Source: Undaria pinnatifida (lineage: Eukaryota; Sar; Phaeophyceae; Laminariales; Alariaceae). From it: 64,000 bases of DNA. The position numbers and the translations under genes were made by a program. The notes below the pieces were generated by a model that had not been told where the DNA came from, made no database searches, and was given only the letters and a program-made list of their open reading frames with translations. Positions within the stretch are counted from its first letter, which is position 1; each line of letters opens with the position of its first letter. The stretch spans positions 7,279,074 through 7,343,073 of the forward strand of contig JABAKD010000014.1 in the NCBI GenBank assembly GCA_012845835.1, written 5' to 3'. This document shows positions 1-11,042 of the stretch, in pieces.

Positions 1-1063
1 CTCTCTTTCTCTTTTCCCATATTGCTCCCTCCCCTGCCCTCTTGCCCTCTGTCCCTCTCTGTCCCTCTCTGTCCCTCTCTGAGGCATGAAACGACAGAGG
101 TGCACCTACCTTTTATGAGGGGCGTCACTACAGATACGTACAATACAGCAGAGGAGCTACATACCTCAAACCAGAAACCTGACTCGGGAAAAAATGAAAA
201 AGGCGCACCTAACCCGATGAAGAGGCGTTACCGCATGATACTAGCACACAACGAAGCATATCAAGATAGAGGTGCACCACTTTTTTTCTGAGGTTCATCA
301 AATTTGGGAGCTTAAGACCTCTCCGCAAATCTGATTTGAGAAAAATATGACTGCTTCCGGATGAAAAATCCCATGGCCTGGGTGTACACAACGAGAAATC
401 ACGAAAAAAAAGGGCCTGCGTATTCAAGACGTTTTGGGGTTAAGGAGCCCTGTCATTCAGAAGCCAATTTAAAACGAAAAGTTCTACGTCTATTGTAGCA
501 TGCGTCCACCAACACACAACAACCTTGCAAAACGTAAACGGTGTGTATGTTCTTCACATCAAACTGATATTTCCACCCATCCACATCCAGCATAAGCAGT
601 GTCTGTGCCGATGCCCCCTCTTGCAGAGACGCGCTCACAAAGCTCTGTGGTGTCACAAACCGCAAGGCAGAGGTACACATTGCAGATACAGCAAGGTGAT
701 TTGGACATGCATGCAATGTCAACCGCGACGAGCACGAGGGCAAAACATATGCAAGCCAGTACACCCGACTATGCGCAAAAAGGGGGGGGGGGGGTGGAAA
801 AGGAGGGAAACGGGACGGCACCAAACAATATTCTAGCGATGTTGGGTACTTTGTTAGTGTACTTGAGAAGCCCCATCAGCCAAAATTCGCTACCATGCCC
901 CTATCATACCATGCGACTCCCCCCTTCTCCCCCCTTCCTCTCCCGCCTTTACCTCTCTTACCCCCACCACTGATTCCGTATGCCAGGTAAAATCATCAGT
1001 ATCAACAGAAGGCCATGTATTGCATGGCAACCGATGTTGCTGCTCCTTTGGTCCGGGGTAGGG
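1..1063. other. Region downstream of the unit A Lin0512-family copy
   Basis: CT-rich DNA shared with 23.9 kb and 44.8 kb, then a degraded MITE (251-507) with its flank, a poly-G run near 781, and pyrimidine-rich DNA at 915-960. I see no supportable gene here; the short ORFs are not conserved between units. Confidence 0.6.
251..507. mobile_element. MITE related to the 22.1-kb element, degraded left end
   Basis: About 257 bp, alignable along most of its length with 22,097-22,356: AGGTGCACCACTTT near the left end, 'ctcatggcctaggt'-like centre, and TAGCATGCGTC at the right end. It is absent from the corresponding place in B, where the flanks join directly. CACACAAC lies on both sides (near 254 and 512) and may be the target duplication, so the exact ends are uncertain by a few bases. 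Confidence 0.6.
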
Positions 1064-1130
1064 TCAGTAGCCCACCGTAACGCAGCTAATCGCGACGATC
1101 GAGTCGTCTCCTACATCTGCGAGTGCCATC

Positions 1131-1560
1131 AACGGGAAGGGGGGGGGGGGGGTAACGGGGGGGGGGGGATCGGGACGAAGAGGGGAACGGGGGAGTGGAG
1201 ATGTACTCGTTTCATGCGTACTTTCTTGCGTATGGATGACAGCTTCGGATGGATTAATTTGTTTTCCGGTGTGGCCATCCAGGGGGGGTAAGGGTCGGCG
1301 AGGGGGAGACAGAGGGACAAGGGAGGGGTGCAGGGGAGGTAGGGGGGGGGGGGATATGGGGGATGCATGGGTGGATGGGTGGGGATGCATGGGTGGGTGG
1401 GGATGTATGGGGGAGGGGTGTAAGGTTGGGTGGGTGGGTGGGGGGGTGGGGATGTAAGAAGGGGGTGGAGAGAGGGTGTAAGAAGGGTACGGGAAAGGGT
1501 GTATGGGGGGTAGGGGGGGCAGGGAAGTCAAGGGGATGATGGGAAGCGGAGGCCAGGGGT
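1131..1560. repeat. G-rich block (C-rich intron 4 tract), unit A
   Basis: Long runs of G on the plus strand with ATGGGTGG-type microsatellite, giving C-rich pyrimidine on the gene's strand. It lies directly before the acceptor of the last Lin0512 exon (AG at 1117-1118). The matching block in B is 24,540-24,955; in C it has shrunk to about 45,499-45,540. G-quadruplex potential is high. Confidence 0.75.
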
Positions 1561-2945
1561 AATAAAACGTCGGGTCAGTGCGTACTGCGCTGCCAATGGT
1601 TTGTGTTATTTTTGGGAAACACCACAGCTACAGCAGCACAGTTTTGTTTTACTTGTTTGCTTCGATGAATCGGCGGGGAAAAAAGCGCCATGAAGAGGAA
1701 GACGAACCACCAAAATCGCCCACAAAAACCAATATGCCGGGGAAAAAATACGAAACCGAAAATAACCCAACAGAAGAAGCCATAACAAAGGAAAAAAGGA
1801 AAGAAAGAGGGAACGCAATGACTCAATGAGCAGCTTATAAACCCTGGAGAACTGCAACAACATTTTTGGGTGCAAAGTAGTTGGAATTGTCGTGGGATCT
1901 TTCTTTCGCACGTGCAAGGGTTAATTAAGGTTGGCGATTGAGCGATGTGACAGCTATCACACAGAAGGTGCTGCAGATCAAGAAAAGGTTGCCCCTATGG
2001 TTCACTGGCTAAAAATGTTATGGTATCCCCCCTCCCCCGTAGCGGCGTTGTGATATATAATAGCAGTTGTCCCCTTTTTTACCTGGCAGGTGTTTATCGC
2101 CTGACTGAACGAACGGTTCCGCTCCCTTCGGTCAGAAGGCATCCAACGGACAGCAAACACTTATTAATAACATACCAGAGATTAACATGCAAAGCAACCC
2201 TCGTGTGAGCGAGTGACCAGCACAGAGCCAGAGGCACCCCTGCAAATGCAGCAGAAGTCGGCCCCAAGGTCCATACTCCCCAATTTACCACACTAACTCC
2301 ACCGCTTCCATCCATTTGTCAACCAAAATATGAAGCAGCAAGGAAGGGCGGGCGGCTGTTGTTACGGGAGAATGCGACTGTCGAAGTTGCAGGGGACGCA
2401 TGCTACGATAGAGGCAACACACTTCGGCTAAAAAAAACTGAATGACGGGGCTCTTTATCCCGAACTGGTCAAAATATCATTCGTTTAAATGAACTTTGGC
2501 CTTTGCGCGCGCATAGGCCATGGGGGTGTTGTCCATGGTGTTGCAGTTCCAGTTCACACAAAATAAGAATAAAAAACTTTTCTCTTGGGTGGGGTATAGA
2601 GGTCCTCAATTATCGAACCTAAAAGATATTATAAGTGGTACATCTCCACCGACATTGCGTTGTCGAATGCATTACGATGCATTATCTCTGTGTCGTGGCT
2701 TGTGACCACAGAGCTGATCTTTCTAGGGTGAAGAATCAGTACGGACACCGGGTGTGCTGGATGTCGACGAGTAGAAGAACGGTTTAATGTGAAGAACACA
2801 CACACACACACACACCGCAGTAGTATGAGTATAATACTAGTATTTAGTATCCATACTATTAGCAGCATGTGGCAGCCCTGGCGCCAAACAAAGGGACCCA
2901 GACCCCCTTTCCAGATGGTTCGGTGAGGCCTATTACTAAATTACT

Positions 2946-3121
2946 CAGTACGAGAACTTACCACTTTTCGAGACGATGGTTGACGCACACTGTGTACGAG
3001 GCAAAGAAAGTTTCGCCGTACATTGGTTGGTTGCGTTTCATTGGGTTAGGGTTAGGGTATATATATAATTTACAGAGCATGTCAACCATTTTCTCGAAAA
3101 AGCGGTAAGTAAGGTACCCTC
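2946..3121. mobile_element. hAT-like MITE, 176 bp, with 8-bp target duplication
   Basis: Flanked by AAATTACT on both sides (2938-2945 and 3122-3129). The ends are imperfect inverted repeats of about 37 bp: CAGTACGAGAACTTACC at left, and GAGGGTACCTTACTTACC as the reverse complement at right, both continuing to GGTTGAC. Unit C has the empty site (…GATTACTTGAT… near 46,750). An 8-bp duplication with CAG/GAGGG ends fits the hAT superfamily. The centre contains a two-copy TTAGGG motif. Confidence 0.8.
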
Positions 3122-4184
3122 AAATTACTTGATAAAACTAATGAGGTGATTTTGACGGCGGAGCGATGCTGCACATCAACCAACCAACCAACCAATCACC
3201 GCACCCAACTTGACCACAGCTGTTATAGACAAAATCATAAATATCAATCTAAGTTATTATTAATAGTTCCCAACGACAGCTATAATATTATACAACAAGA
3301 ACCATTCATATCCTCATAACCATAGGGCACAAACTGGACCCCCCCAAGAAAACTAATTCCAAGTAGTCTGTCTCCCCAACGAGTAGCGCACGATACTAGT
3401 GCAAGACAGCAGTTGTTGTATCGTGTACCAAGGACCCCCGCCAACAAGAAAAGCCTACTCTATTAAGCACGGCTGAAAGCTCTCGCCGTTGAACAGGGAA
3501 TCTTATACCAAACTTTCTTACGCGTTACGAAAAAAGCGGGTCTACGTTTTTTGCTTACTTACTTATTTTTTGTTTTATTTGCCCATACAACGCACAATAC
3601 TGCTGTAGTAGGGCAAAAGCGTATCGGTGGGTTCGAAGAAAACGCCTCGAACGGGGAGGGGGGGACGCGGGCACTGCTTAAAAAAAATGAAAGTTTTACC
3701 CGCCTTATTATGCGTGGCACGTTATACTGGTGCTGCATATCTACAGCACTCATTCAGTGCGTTACCTTCCATCTCGGGCAATTCGATGCCACTGGACGCC
3801 CTCATGGCTCCCGCTTTGAACTCCACGGGTAACAGCTGGCCGTACGGGAAAACTCTCTTTATCGCCTCCACGTCCACATCCTCCTGTTGAATGCGGTGCG
3901 AGCGAAAGCCGGGCTCCAGCCGCGGTCAGGACTTAAGATAAGAAGGAGAAGTAAAACTATCTATTGCTTTTAATACTATAAAGAGGTGAAATAGTAATCA
4001 GCAGTATCTGTAACCTATGTTGAGATTGGCACCTACCGGTTTCAAGCTGAAATCAGCCTTCCCCGCTATCTAGCTGCTGCATCCGCAAATGCGTTTGTTA
4101 CGTCAAATGGACGCACTCTGCTGCCCTGCTGCTGGAAAAAATGTAGGGTTTCCATTGGCTACCGAGGGCTCTGTATTTAGGGGA

Positions 4185-4500
4185 CAGGGGAGACGGAAAA
4201 GTAACTACCGTGGCCCGAGTAGCGAGTACTCTACCCGACGAGTTCGGTACCGGTTATAACCGGGAAAAAAAACGGTAAAAAGATTAGGGGTTCCTTTGAA
4301 AATGGAGCAGTAAAAAATGTACGGGTTTCACTGAAAACGGAGGCGCTTTCATTTGGAGGATAATGGAGACAAAAAAAGTAACCACCGTTGCCCTAGTGCC
4401 TTGCCCGACGAGTTCGGTACCGGATATACCCGGGTTATTATCACCGGTACCGGTTATTGTAACCGGTTCTAACCGGGTTCAGAAAGACATCCCTGGTTGT
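4185..4500. repeat. Intronic degenerate direct repeat, unit A
   Basis: Two copies of a roughly 145-bp module containing GACGAGTTCGGTACCGG, followed by ACCGG-TTATAACC variants. The same module doublet is found in B (26,370-26,720) and C (47,735-48,030), so it predates the segmental copies. It sits in intron 3 of the Lin0512-family gene. Confidence 0.65.
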
Positions 4501-4984
4501 AACGAACGCGGTTGGCTTTAGGAGACCGTGCTATCCGACGAACGTGAAAGCACAACTATTCTCAACCATTCTTGCATGGAGAACATACACCGCTGGAATT
4601 GGAATTCGAGGTTCCGTCATTTTAAGGGTCGATTTTACTGCTGCTACTGCTCCCCCTACTACTAATCACGATGGCGTTTGTACTACTGCTGCTGTTGTTG
4701 CACGAAATCCGCTTTTTCACAAGTTTAACCTAGACTGTCGTGTTGCTGCACGGCGTCCGTATGCTTCTTGCTGTCAAATCTACCAAACAACAAAAAAACG
4801 CAATACGGTGTCTGCTAAAAAAATACAGATATAAGAAGGTATCGTTCGCGCACCTCGGGCACCGGAACGACGAGCTGCGCCCAGGAACGATGGCGTTTAT
4901 TGAAAGGATAGAGTTGAACTCAATGACGTTTCGGCAGTCCCTGAACACGGCGAGGCTCCCTTAGGGTTTCAGCGACGAGGTTTC

Positions 4985-5145
4985 GTATGGGAGGGGGCGG
5001 GGGGGCGGAGAGGATGACAGAGGGGGCGAGAGCGGGAGGTGGTAGAGTAGGGTGGGTGGAAGGGGGGGGGCGTCGGAGAGAAAAAGGGTCTGTGTGAGGG
5101 GGGAGGAGGGGGGGTGAGATGGGAGAGGGGAAGGGGGACTGGAAT
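4985..5145. repeat. G-rich block (C-rich intron 2 tract), unit A
   Basis: Near-continuous G runs on the plus strand; on the gene's strand this is a C-rich pyrimidine tract ending close to the exon 3 acceptor (AG at 4941-4942). Equivalents are at 27,250-27,370 and 48,545-48,700. Confidence 0.7.
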
Positions 5146-5738
5146 GCGAGCTATGCGCGAACACATTGAGGGCTTGGTTCGGAGTGCCGCAATGTTTACG
5201 ATGGGTGTATCCATATGCACTGCACGGGTATTGTTAAGTATTACTCTTAATAGTATCACCTTTGGGGCCCGCCGACACAAATCAAGAAAAACAGGAACTT
5301 AGAGCGAGGGACAGAGCGATACGCGAGACCGCACCCGTGTTTACGCTGCTGCTGCCGTTCTCGCCATCATACATACCTGACGTAGGCCTTGGTGGGGTCT
5401 TGGCCGTGTTGATCGTTGCCGAAGCTGACGTCTACGAAGAGCACCTTCGACATGCCGCTGCCGCCGCCGCTGCTGCCGCCGCCGCTGCCGCCACTACCAT
5501 CATCGTGGCTAGAGTCGCCCTGAGGTTATACCAGTACGGCAGTTGTATGATATCATATGCTACTGCTACAGCATAATTAGCCCCTTTCGTAGGACTTGAG
5601 AGGGCTTCTGAGGTAGGGGATAGGGGGGGTGGTATACCTCGTCATATACGGTAGCTCTCACGCAACACAACAATGAACATCACGTACGATTAATTGGTGG
5701 AGTATTAATAGCACAGAACACGCCCTACCACAACACTG

Positions 5739-6110
5739 TGTTAAGGTATTAGTGGGGTATTAGTCCGTTTGACAACTTGCAAAACGTTAACCAATAGCTT
5801 ACCCCAACTAAGCCTTATAGAACTCTTGCCCCCTGAAACGGCGAGATACCAGGTCGGCCGGATACACGGGCGCCCTTGTCAATATCCAAGCCGTTTCATT
5901 TCCTGGGTATACCGTGGAGAGTATTTTCAAGTTCGACATGGGGAACGTCTGAAAAAGTTTATCATTGTGGATGGTGGAATTTGAACCCACGACCCGAAAA
6001 ACCCATGGTCTGTTGACGACGCCATTGTTAAGATATTAGCGGGGTATTAGTCCGTTTGAACCACTTGCAAAAGCTTGACCAATAGCTTACCCCAACTAAG
6101 CCTCATAACA
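5739..6110 (-). mobile_element. Miniature LTR-like element (TRIM type), non-coding
   Basis: Two direct repeats of about 84-85 bp (5739-5822 and 6026-6110), about 90% identical, surround roughly 200 bp. The terminal repeats begin TGTTA and the element ends TAACA, and ACTG is duplicated at both ends (5735-5738, 6111-6114). Unit C has the empty site (CAACACTGACCAC near 49,308). Read on the minus strand, a purine tract (AGGGGGCAAGAG) precedes the distal repeat, and TGGCGTCGTCAACAGACC follows the proximal repeat by one base, where a primer-binding site would lie. A tRNA-like T-arm motif (GTGGGTTCAAATTCCAC) follows it. There is no coding capacity. Confidence 0.6.
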
Positions 6111-6926
6111 ACTGACCGCATTTATGGTGTTTCTCGTTTTTTTTCTTCCCCCCCCTCTGTGCTCCTTTTCCCTCCTTTCCGTTTTCCCTTTGTATGTTCT
6201 CTATAATTTTATTTTGCTCTTGAGCAGTCTGCTGTGTTGGCCTGCTTCTGTTTCGCCCCATATATACCCATTTGCGTTTGGTATCGCCACTTCGTCGTAT
6301 GGTTGTCTTGAAGTTTGTGACCACAGAGCTTCCCGGATTACGATTTCTCTCCCTTTTTTTTTGTTTGGTGGAAATGACATTACCGATTTACATGTCTGAA
6401 AGTCATGGAGGGAAGAAGCGCTACAGCCCCGCCTGTTTGGGGCAGCGCTATTACTAAAGGGATTGCAACCCTTCAGTGCTGCTGTGGTAGATCCGAGGTC
6501 CAGGCTAAAACAACCGCCAGATGAACTTCGGATCGAGCTCATATTACAGCAGCAGTATTAATAGTACATGTACACCATGCACCATAACCACTGGCAGCGT
6601 TGACTGCAAACCTCAGTGGTTGTGGTGTTACCAGGTATCCCATGTGAAGACAACAACAATGTACACCATACACATAATCACTGGCTTTTAATGGCAGGCA
6701 GCGTTGACCGCAAAGCTCAGTAAGTGGTAATGGTATATCTCTGATCTAGTCAGTTGTTGTGATGTACGGTGCACATGCACGTGGTGTTGTATCGTTTCTC
6801 TAGGAGAGGCACTAGCACGGATACTGATACTGGTACTGGTTGTGCAGGATGGAGATGGGCGGAAAGAACAGACAGAAGACACCAAAGATACTGCCAGGTA
6901 TGATACTGCTGTACAACACAGGTACG

Positions 6927-8083
6927 TAGGGTCTTACCCAATAGTCTAAGTTTTTTTTCTGATATAAGTTTTTTTTTTTAGCGAGCATAGGCTTTAAAAC
7001 TGGATATAAGCTCGCGATTTATGCCAGTATTGCGCGGATGAGCTCGACTTATGCTCGCTCTTTATTCCATCTCTAGCTTGATTTTTGTTCGATAAAAGAT
7101 AAAAGCGTGTTTACTCGTCTAACACTCGTTGGGCATCCTTGCTTGTCGTCGATAAGCTCGTGAAATGTGGGTTCCTCGGCTAATTGTTTTTTCTTCTACA
7201 AGCCACATGGCAGGTGCAGGTGTATCAGTGCTGTAGAATATACCAGGTATACTTTGTATATGCTCCTATATACTTCGAAAGTACATTATTTACGTATTAT
7301 ATTACTGATGCTGTTGTTGTGTCATTGTGTGTTGTGTCCATATACCGCACAGTGCGCACAGCAGTGCCTTGCTGCCTTTTCCATACCACCGCACCATCAT
7401 GTCAATTGGAAAGCTTGCTTGAACTCTCTACATGTACTCGAAACTCGACAGCAAAAACAGAGCTGGCGAGCTAGCCAATCAGAGCGGACTACCCAGCACC
7501 CCCACACCCCGCTCGACGCAATGCTACTTCCCACCCCCCCTGTTGTACTTGAGAAGAGTGGATGCTGCAATGCGGTTACTGAAGCTAAACTCCTGTCTCT
7601 CGTCCATACAAGCACGCAGAATAGAAAATACCCGTTCTATGAACGCGGAGGATGGCGGAATCAACGCGATGTCCTCTGCAATATCATACCAACGCGGCAG
7701 GTTGAGCCTACAGTCATGCCAGAATTGCCACAGATCTTACCCGGCGTCAGCGTTAGAAGCTAAGATGTGGCACTCATCCTTCGTGTGTTAATGTGTTCTG
7801 ATGCAGGGCCGTCCAATATCGCGATAATAGGTGTGATTAAGCCTCGTGAATTTGTATCATTACCGCGCGGCCACCGATTTAGCGTCTCCACCGTGCTGCC
7901 AGACAACCAGACGGACATATACACCCGAAATGGGGGCGGGCATAACCACCTTATGCTCGATTTCCCTTGCTATAATGCTCTCACATAAAAAAGCTATTTG
8001 GCATGTTGGCTATGCTCGGCCGCTCAAAAAGCGATATCAGCTAAAATATATGCTACGTACGTAGCTTATTGGGTAAGGCCCTG
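6927..8083. mobile_element. Non-autonomous hAT-like transposon, 1157 bp
   Basis: Perfect 8-bp target duplication CAGGTACG at 6919-6926 and 8084-8091. Terminal inverted repeats TAGGGTCTTACCCAATA (left) and CAGGGCCTTACCCAATA (right, reverse complement). Units B (about 29,905) and C lack it and join the flanks directly. Subterminal copies of a TTATGCTCG/CGAGCATAA-type motif recur within roughly 250 bp of each end, as expected for hAT transposase binding sites. The longest ORF inside (198 codons) shows no hAT dimerisation or RNase H-like motif I can recognise. It lies in intron 1 of the unit A Lin0512 copy, about 45 bp from the exon 1 donor. Confidence 0.85.
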
Positions 8084-8288
8084 CAGGTACGAGTAACACT
8101 TTATTTGTGCATGTATTCGTGTTTCTCACCTCGAGCGCTTCTGGTCGGCCAGCTGTCGCCATCCTTGGTGCTTTGCAGTGCCTGCCGAATCCAGGACTCG
8201 TTGGTGTGGGGGGTATCCGGAAGCTGTCAACAACAGTGGTTGTCGCCAAGACAGCGACAACCACCCACAATACTTCTGGCAGCCTCAT

Positions 8289-11042
8289 CGTACATGGTGG
8301 GTGGTGTGTGTACCAGTCTCACTTTGGTATACTCCCCCCCTCCCCGGTCCCTTATTGCTTAAGACCTTCAAGGCTTCGTCGTCTCCAAGAAAAATAACTT
8401 TCACTGGTTTTCTTTTTCCATTTGTCTTAATAATATTCAAGTAATTTGTACCCATGTCGGGAGCGCAATGCTAAAAGGGTACGCGGGTACATGTGATATG
8501 CGTGATACAAATTGAAACGACGAGTAAATATGACAGCACTATGGACGCAAACATGCTACTCGCGTACGTGCAGCTAATTTCCTCGAACCTAGCGGGCGTG
8601 TAAACTCATCGCCGTGTCAGCGGTGTGTCATCTCCAAGTCGCAACGTCGTGGTGTTGCAAGCCGCAAGCGCAACGTCGTCCCGTTGCAACGTCGCTCGTC
8701 GCCAAAAACGATAGGAAAATTCAACCGTTTGTGACTGATCCGCATATTTATCTGCACTCCGCATATGCGCTCGGCGCTCTGAGGTCCTCTCGGCTGCTCT
8801 GCACTCTACCGCGGGTCTGCAGGATAGCTGCTTGCATGAGTGCCGCAGGTGAATACTGTAAACTCGTAGCTCGGTAGCTGTAATAGCTCTTCGGATGCGA
8901 TAACACTCGTAGATAAAATCGTGCAAAAATATATGGTTGAAAGTTGAAGATTGACGGTGCTGGTGTATCGTACGTCGAATGCCGTACAACGAGTACGCCG
9001 CATAACTTCGTGAGGTCAGTGTAGTGTCAGCTAGTGTTCACCAGTCAGTCAGCTATGAGGCAAGGCCTCTTGAACCAGCTGCATATATATACCTTTTGTG
9101 CCTTGATGTCTTCATGGAACACGTGAGGGAGGCCAGCACGAGGCAAGCACGGAAGTGTATGCGGGACAGTCCTAGGTCTGTAGACAAACAGGCCTCATCA
9201 ACACGGAAGATCCAAGATCTTAACACGGAAGATCCAAGATCCCCCCGTGTGGTTCTACGGTAGCCCCCCCAACTTTTCTTTAACGAAATCGCCGGTTTTG
9301 AAACCAGCTCCTGGCCGTATCTCCTGAAATACGGTCCCCCTCACCACCCGGACGTCATCGTTCGATAGTCCTCCGCAAACAAAATAATACATGCAGATAT
9401 TCTTTTCATAGCATCCTTCCTCGTGTCGAGCAGCCATGAAACGTTCGTTAAAGAAAACCGCTGGTTTTTGGGGGGGCTTTCATGGGGATGAAAAAAAATA
9501 AAAATTGAACATAGAAAAGGAAAAAAAAGAATCACAAGGGCAGGGGCGGCCCAAAGGACACGAAGCCTCTCCCCTCTCTCACCACGGGTATAGCAGTACA
9601 CAGCTACCTATCTATATATGATGCGCAGTGTCGTCGCCATTCAGCGATGAAACAATCGAGCCCCCACCAACAGCACATCGCATGCTGCATGCACGAATTC
9701 TGAAAGCAACGTACACGTAGGGTCCGGGATCCAGGCGCATGCATTCACGTACCAAACCAAAGTTGAGCGTGCTTTGATATAAGGAGGTGTATGTGGCCGT
9801 GCGATGAATGCCTACTGCACTGGATACAAAAGTCGCAAGCACCACAGCAAGCACCATAGTCCAAACCTCTCACCTTCCAAAACGTACCCTCCCGCAGAAA
9901 GGATCACCTCTCCAACGTTCCAAGCTCCTTGGTATTCCTATTATTCGGCCCCCCTCTCTCTCGCTAGAGACGAGCCGTGCCACGACCACAAATGACCTAG
10001 CGAAACGTCCCACATCGTCAACGCCCCGAGAGATTACCACATTCATGAGGGGAATATAATGTAGAAGGCGCCCCTAACCCGCGCGACCGTGTGCTGTGCC
10101 TTTATTAGCCTACACGATAGTGCTACAGCCGTGGGCCTCTGGAAGTGCGGTACCTTTTGCCATTTGCTAATAGCGCGTGGCCCCAGTTTATTGCGGTGAA
10201 AATCGTTGTCGCGACCTCGTCCTATACAGTATAGCGTCGCGCGCACTACCCCGGGATAGTTTGCCCCCCCCTGTAGTGCGGTTCATTCTTCCTGGCAAGG
10301 CACAGCACTGGCTAGCGAGGACGCACGCTACTCTACCTTGTATCAGATGGTTCAGGTGCATGAATGTGCCGTCTGTCGTGCTTCGAAATTCCACAAAAAA
10401 GTAACTGGGGGCTATTGAGAAGGCAGTCACCCATAAAGCGCCAGGATACGTCTCTAACATACCAAATACAGTAGACTAGACAATAGCTTTACGTTAGACT
10501 CTTCGCAATAAAACGCCAAGAAGTGTCCCTAACATACCAGTTACAGTATTGTAAACCGCCGGCGATACGACCCCCTTGATATACCAGATATCTAGATTTA
10601 TTTATGTGTGTTGTATGCGCCAATACGTTGGTGTTGCCCCTGCTGCTGCTGCTGTTTTGTTGTTTTGTTTGCAAATTTTTCGCGAAAATGTTAATGTTGT
10701 CGAATTCACGATCTGCGACAGACCAATGGGCGCGAAACTATAGTTTTTTTCTGCAAAACCCAGCATATGTGACTGGCCCAAAAACAAAAATGATGGGCAA
10801 GCGGCAACATCTGCGAGATAAACGAGGAGTTCCAACTTTTTGGCGTTTTGGCCGTGGAAACCATGTGTGTCCTGATCACGTGGGCACCAGCTCGCACGTT
10901 CTACGTGACCACGACTCGATCGATACCCCGTGCCAATCCACCTGGCAAAGGAGAAGGCTTGAGAGTTTTTCGCACGCGTTCTTGCGCTCTACTACTTGAC
11001 GCGCCCCCGTTGTTCTGCGCTTCTTCCTTTCGCGCCACGGCA
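8289..11042. other. Shared upstream region between the two divergent genes, unit A
   Basis: The Lin0512-family copy lies to the left on the minus strand and the acidic-protein gene to the right on the plus strand. The region aligns throughout with 30.1-32.7 kb (B) and 61.9-64.0 kb (C). It contains the GCAACGTCG cluster, a segment near 9,540-9,740 that is conserved but not in one consistent frame, and MITE-like CCAGTTTAGTGCGGTG sequence near 10,180-10,280 related to 16,764-16,946. I see no gene I can support. Confidence 0.6.
8641..8694. promoter_or_regulatory. Cluster of GCAACGTCG motifs upstream of the Lin0512-family gene, unit A
   Basis: Three exact GCAACGTCG copies at 8641-8649, 8670-8678 and 8686-8694, about 350-405 bp upstream of the candidate start at 8288 on the minus strand. 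The cluster is conserved in B (three exact copies) and C (one exact, two variants). ACGT-core motifs of this type are bound by bZIP factors; a role here is inference from position and conservation. Confidence 0.45.

Larger units (their letters stand above)
1064..8288 (-). pseudogene. Lin0512-family gene, unit A copy, broken by a 25-bp deletion
   Basis: Minus strand. Exons by homology to the intact unit C copy: 8288-8130 (candidate presequence, 53 codons), 5519-5377, 4940-4854, 3883-3766, 1116-1064. Each boundary is GT-AG and the phases match C (0, 2, 0, 1). The conserved family blocks are visible: LFVDVSFGNDQHGQD in exon 2, CRNVIEFNS in exon 3, VFPYGQLLPVEF and MRASSGIELPE in exon 4, and VTVGY just before the stop. 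Exon 3 is 87 nt instead of 112. The missing 25 nt removes the GGYANMKLRVQ block and shifts the frame, so the copy cannot make the full protein. Intron 1 holds a hAT-like element and a miniature LTR-like element; intron 4 holds a hAT-like MITE and a long C-rich tract. Family function is not known. Confidence 0.85.

Noticed and set aside
3045-3060. Interstitial telomere-like GGGTTAGGGTTAGGG
   Set aside because: Only two and a half repeats, inside a MITE; too short to mark a telomere or fusion.
5262-5576. Plus-strand ORF with a poly-Ala tract
   Set aside because: It is the antisense of the Gly/Ser linker and first family block of Lin0512 exon 2; only the minus frame is conserved in C.
6420-6545. 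Conserved island in intron 1 with a KGCNPF reading in all three units
   Set aside because: No consistent GT-AG borders in A, B and C; stops appear at different places, so I did not add it as an exon.
7167-7763. 198-codon plus-strand ORF
   Set aside because: Lies wholly inside the 6.9-kb hAT-like insertion, begins at a non-ATG codon in context, and shows no transposase motif.
8606-8989. 127-codon minus-strand ORF, also at 30309-30860 and 62243-62620
   Set aside because: Frames differ between units with out-of-frame indels; overlaps the motif cluster and looks like upstream non-coding DNA.
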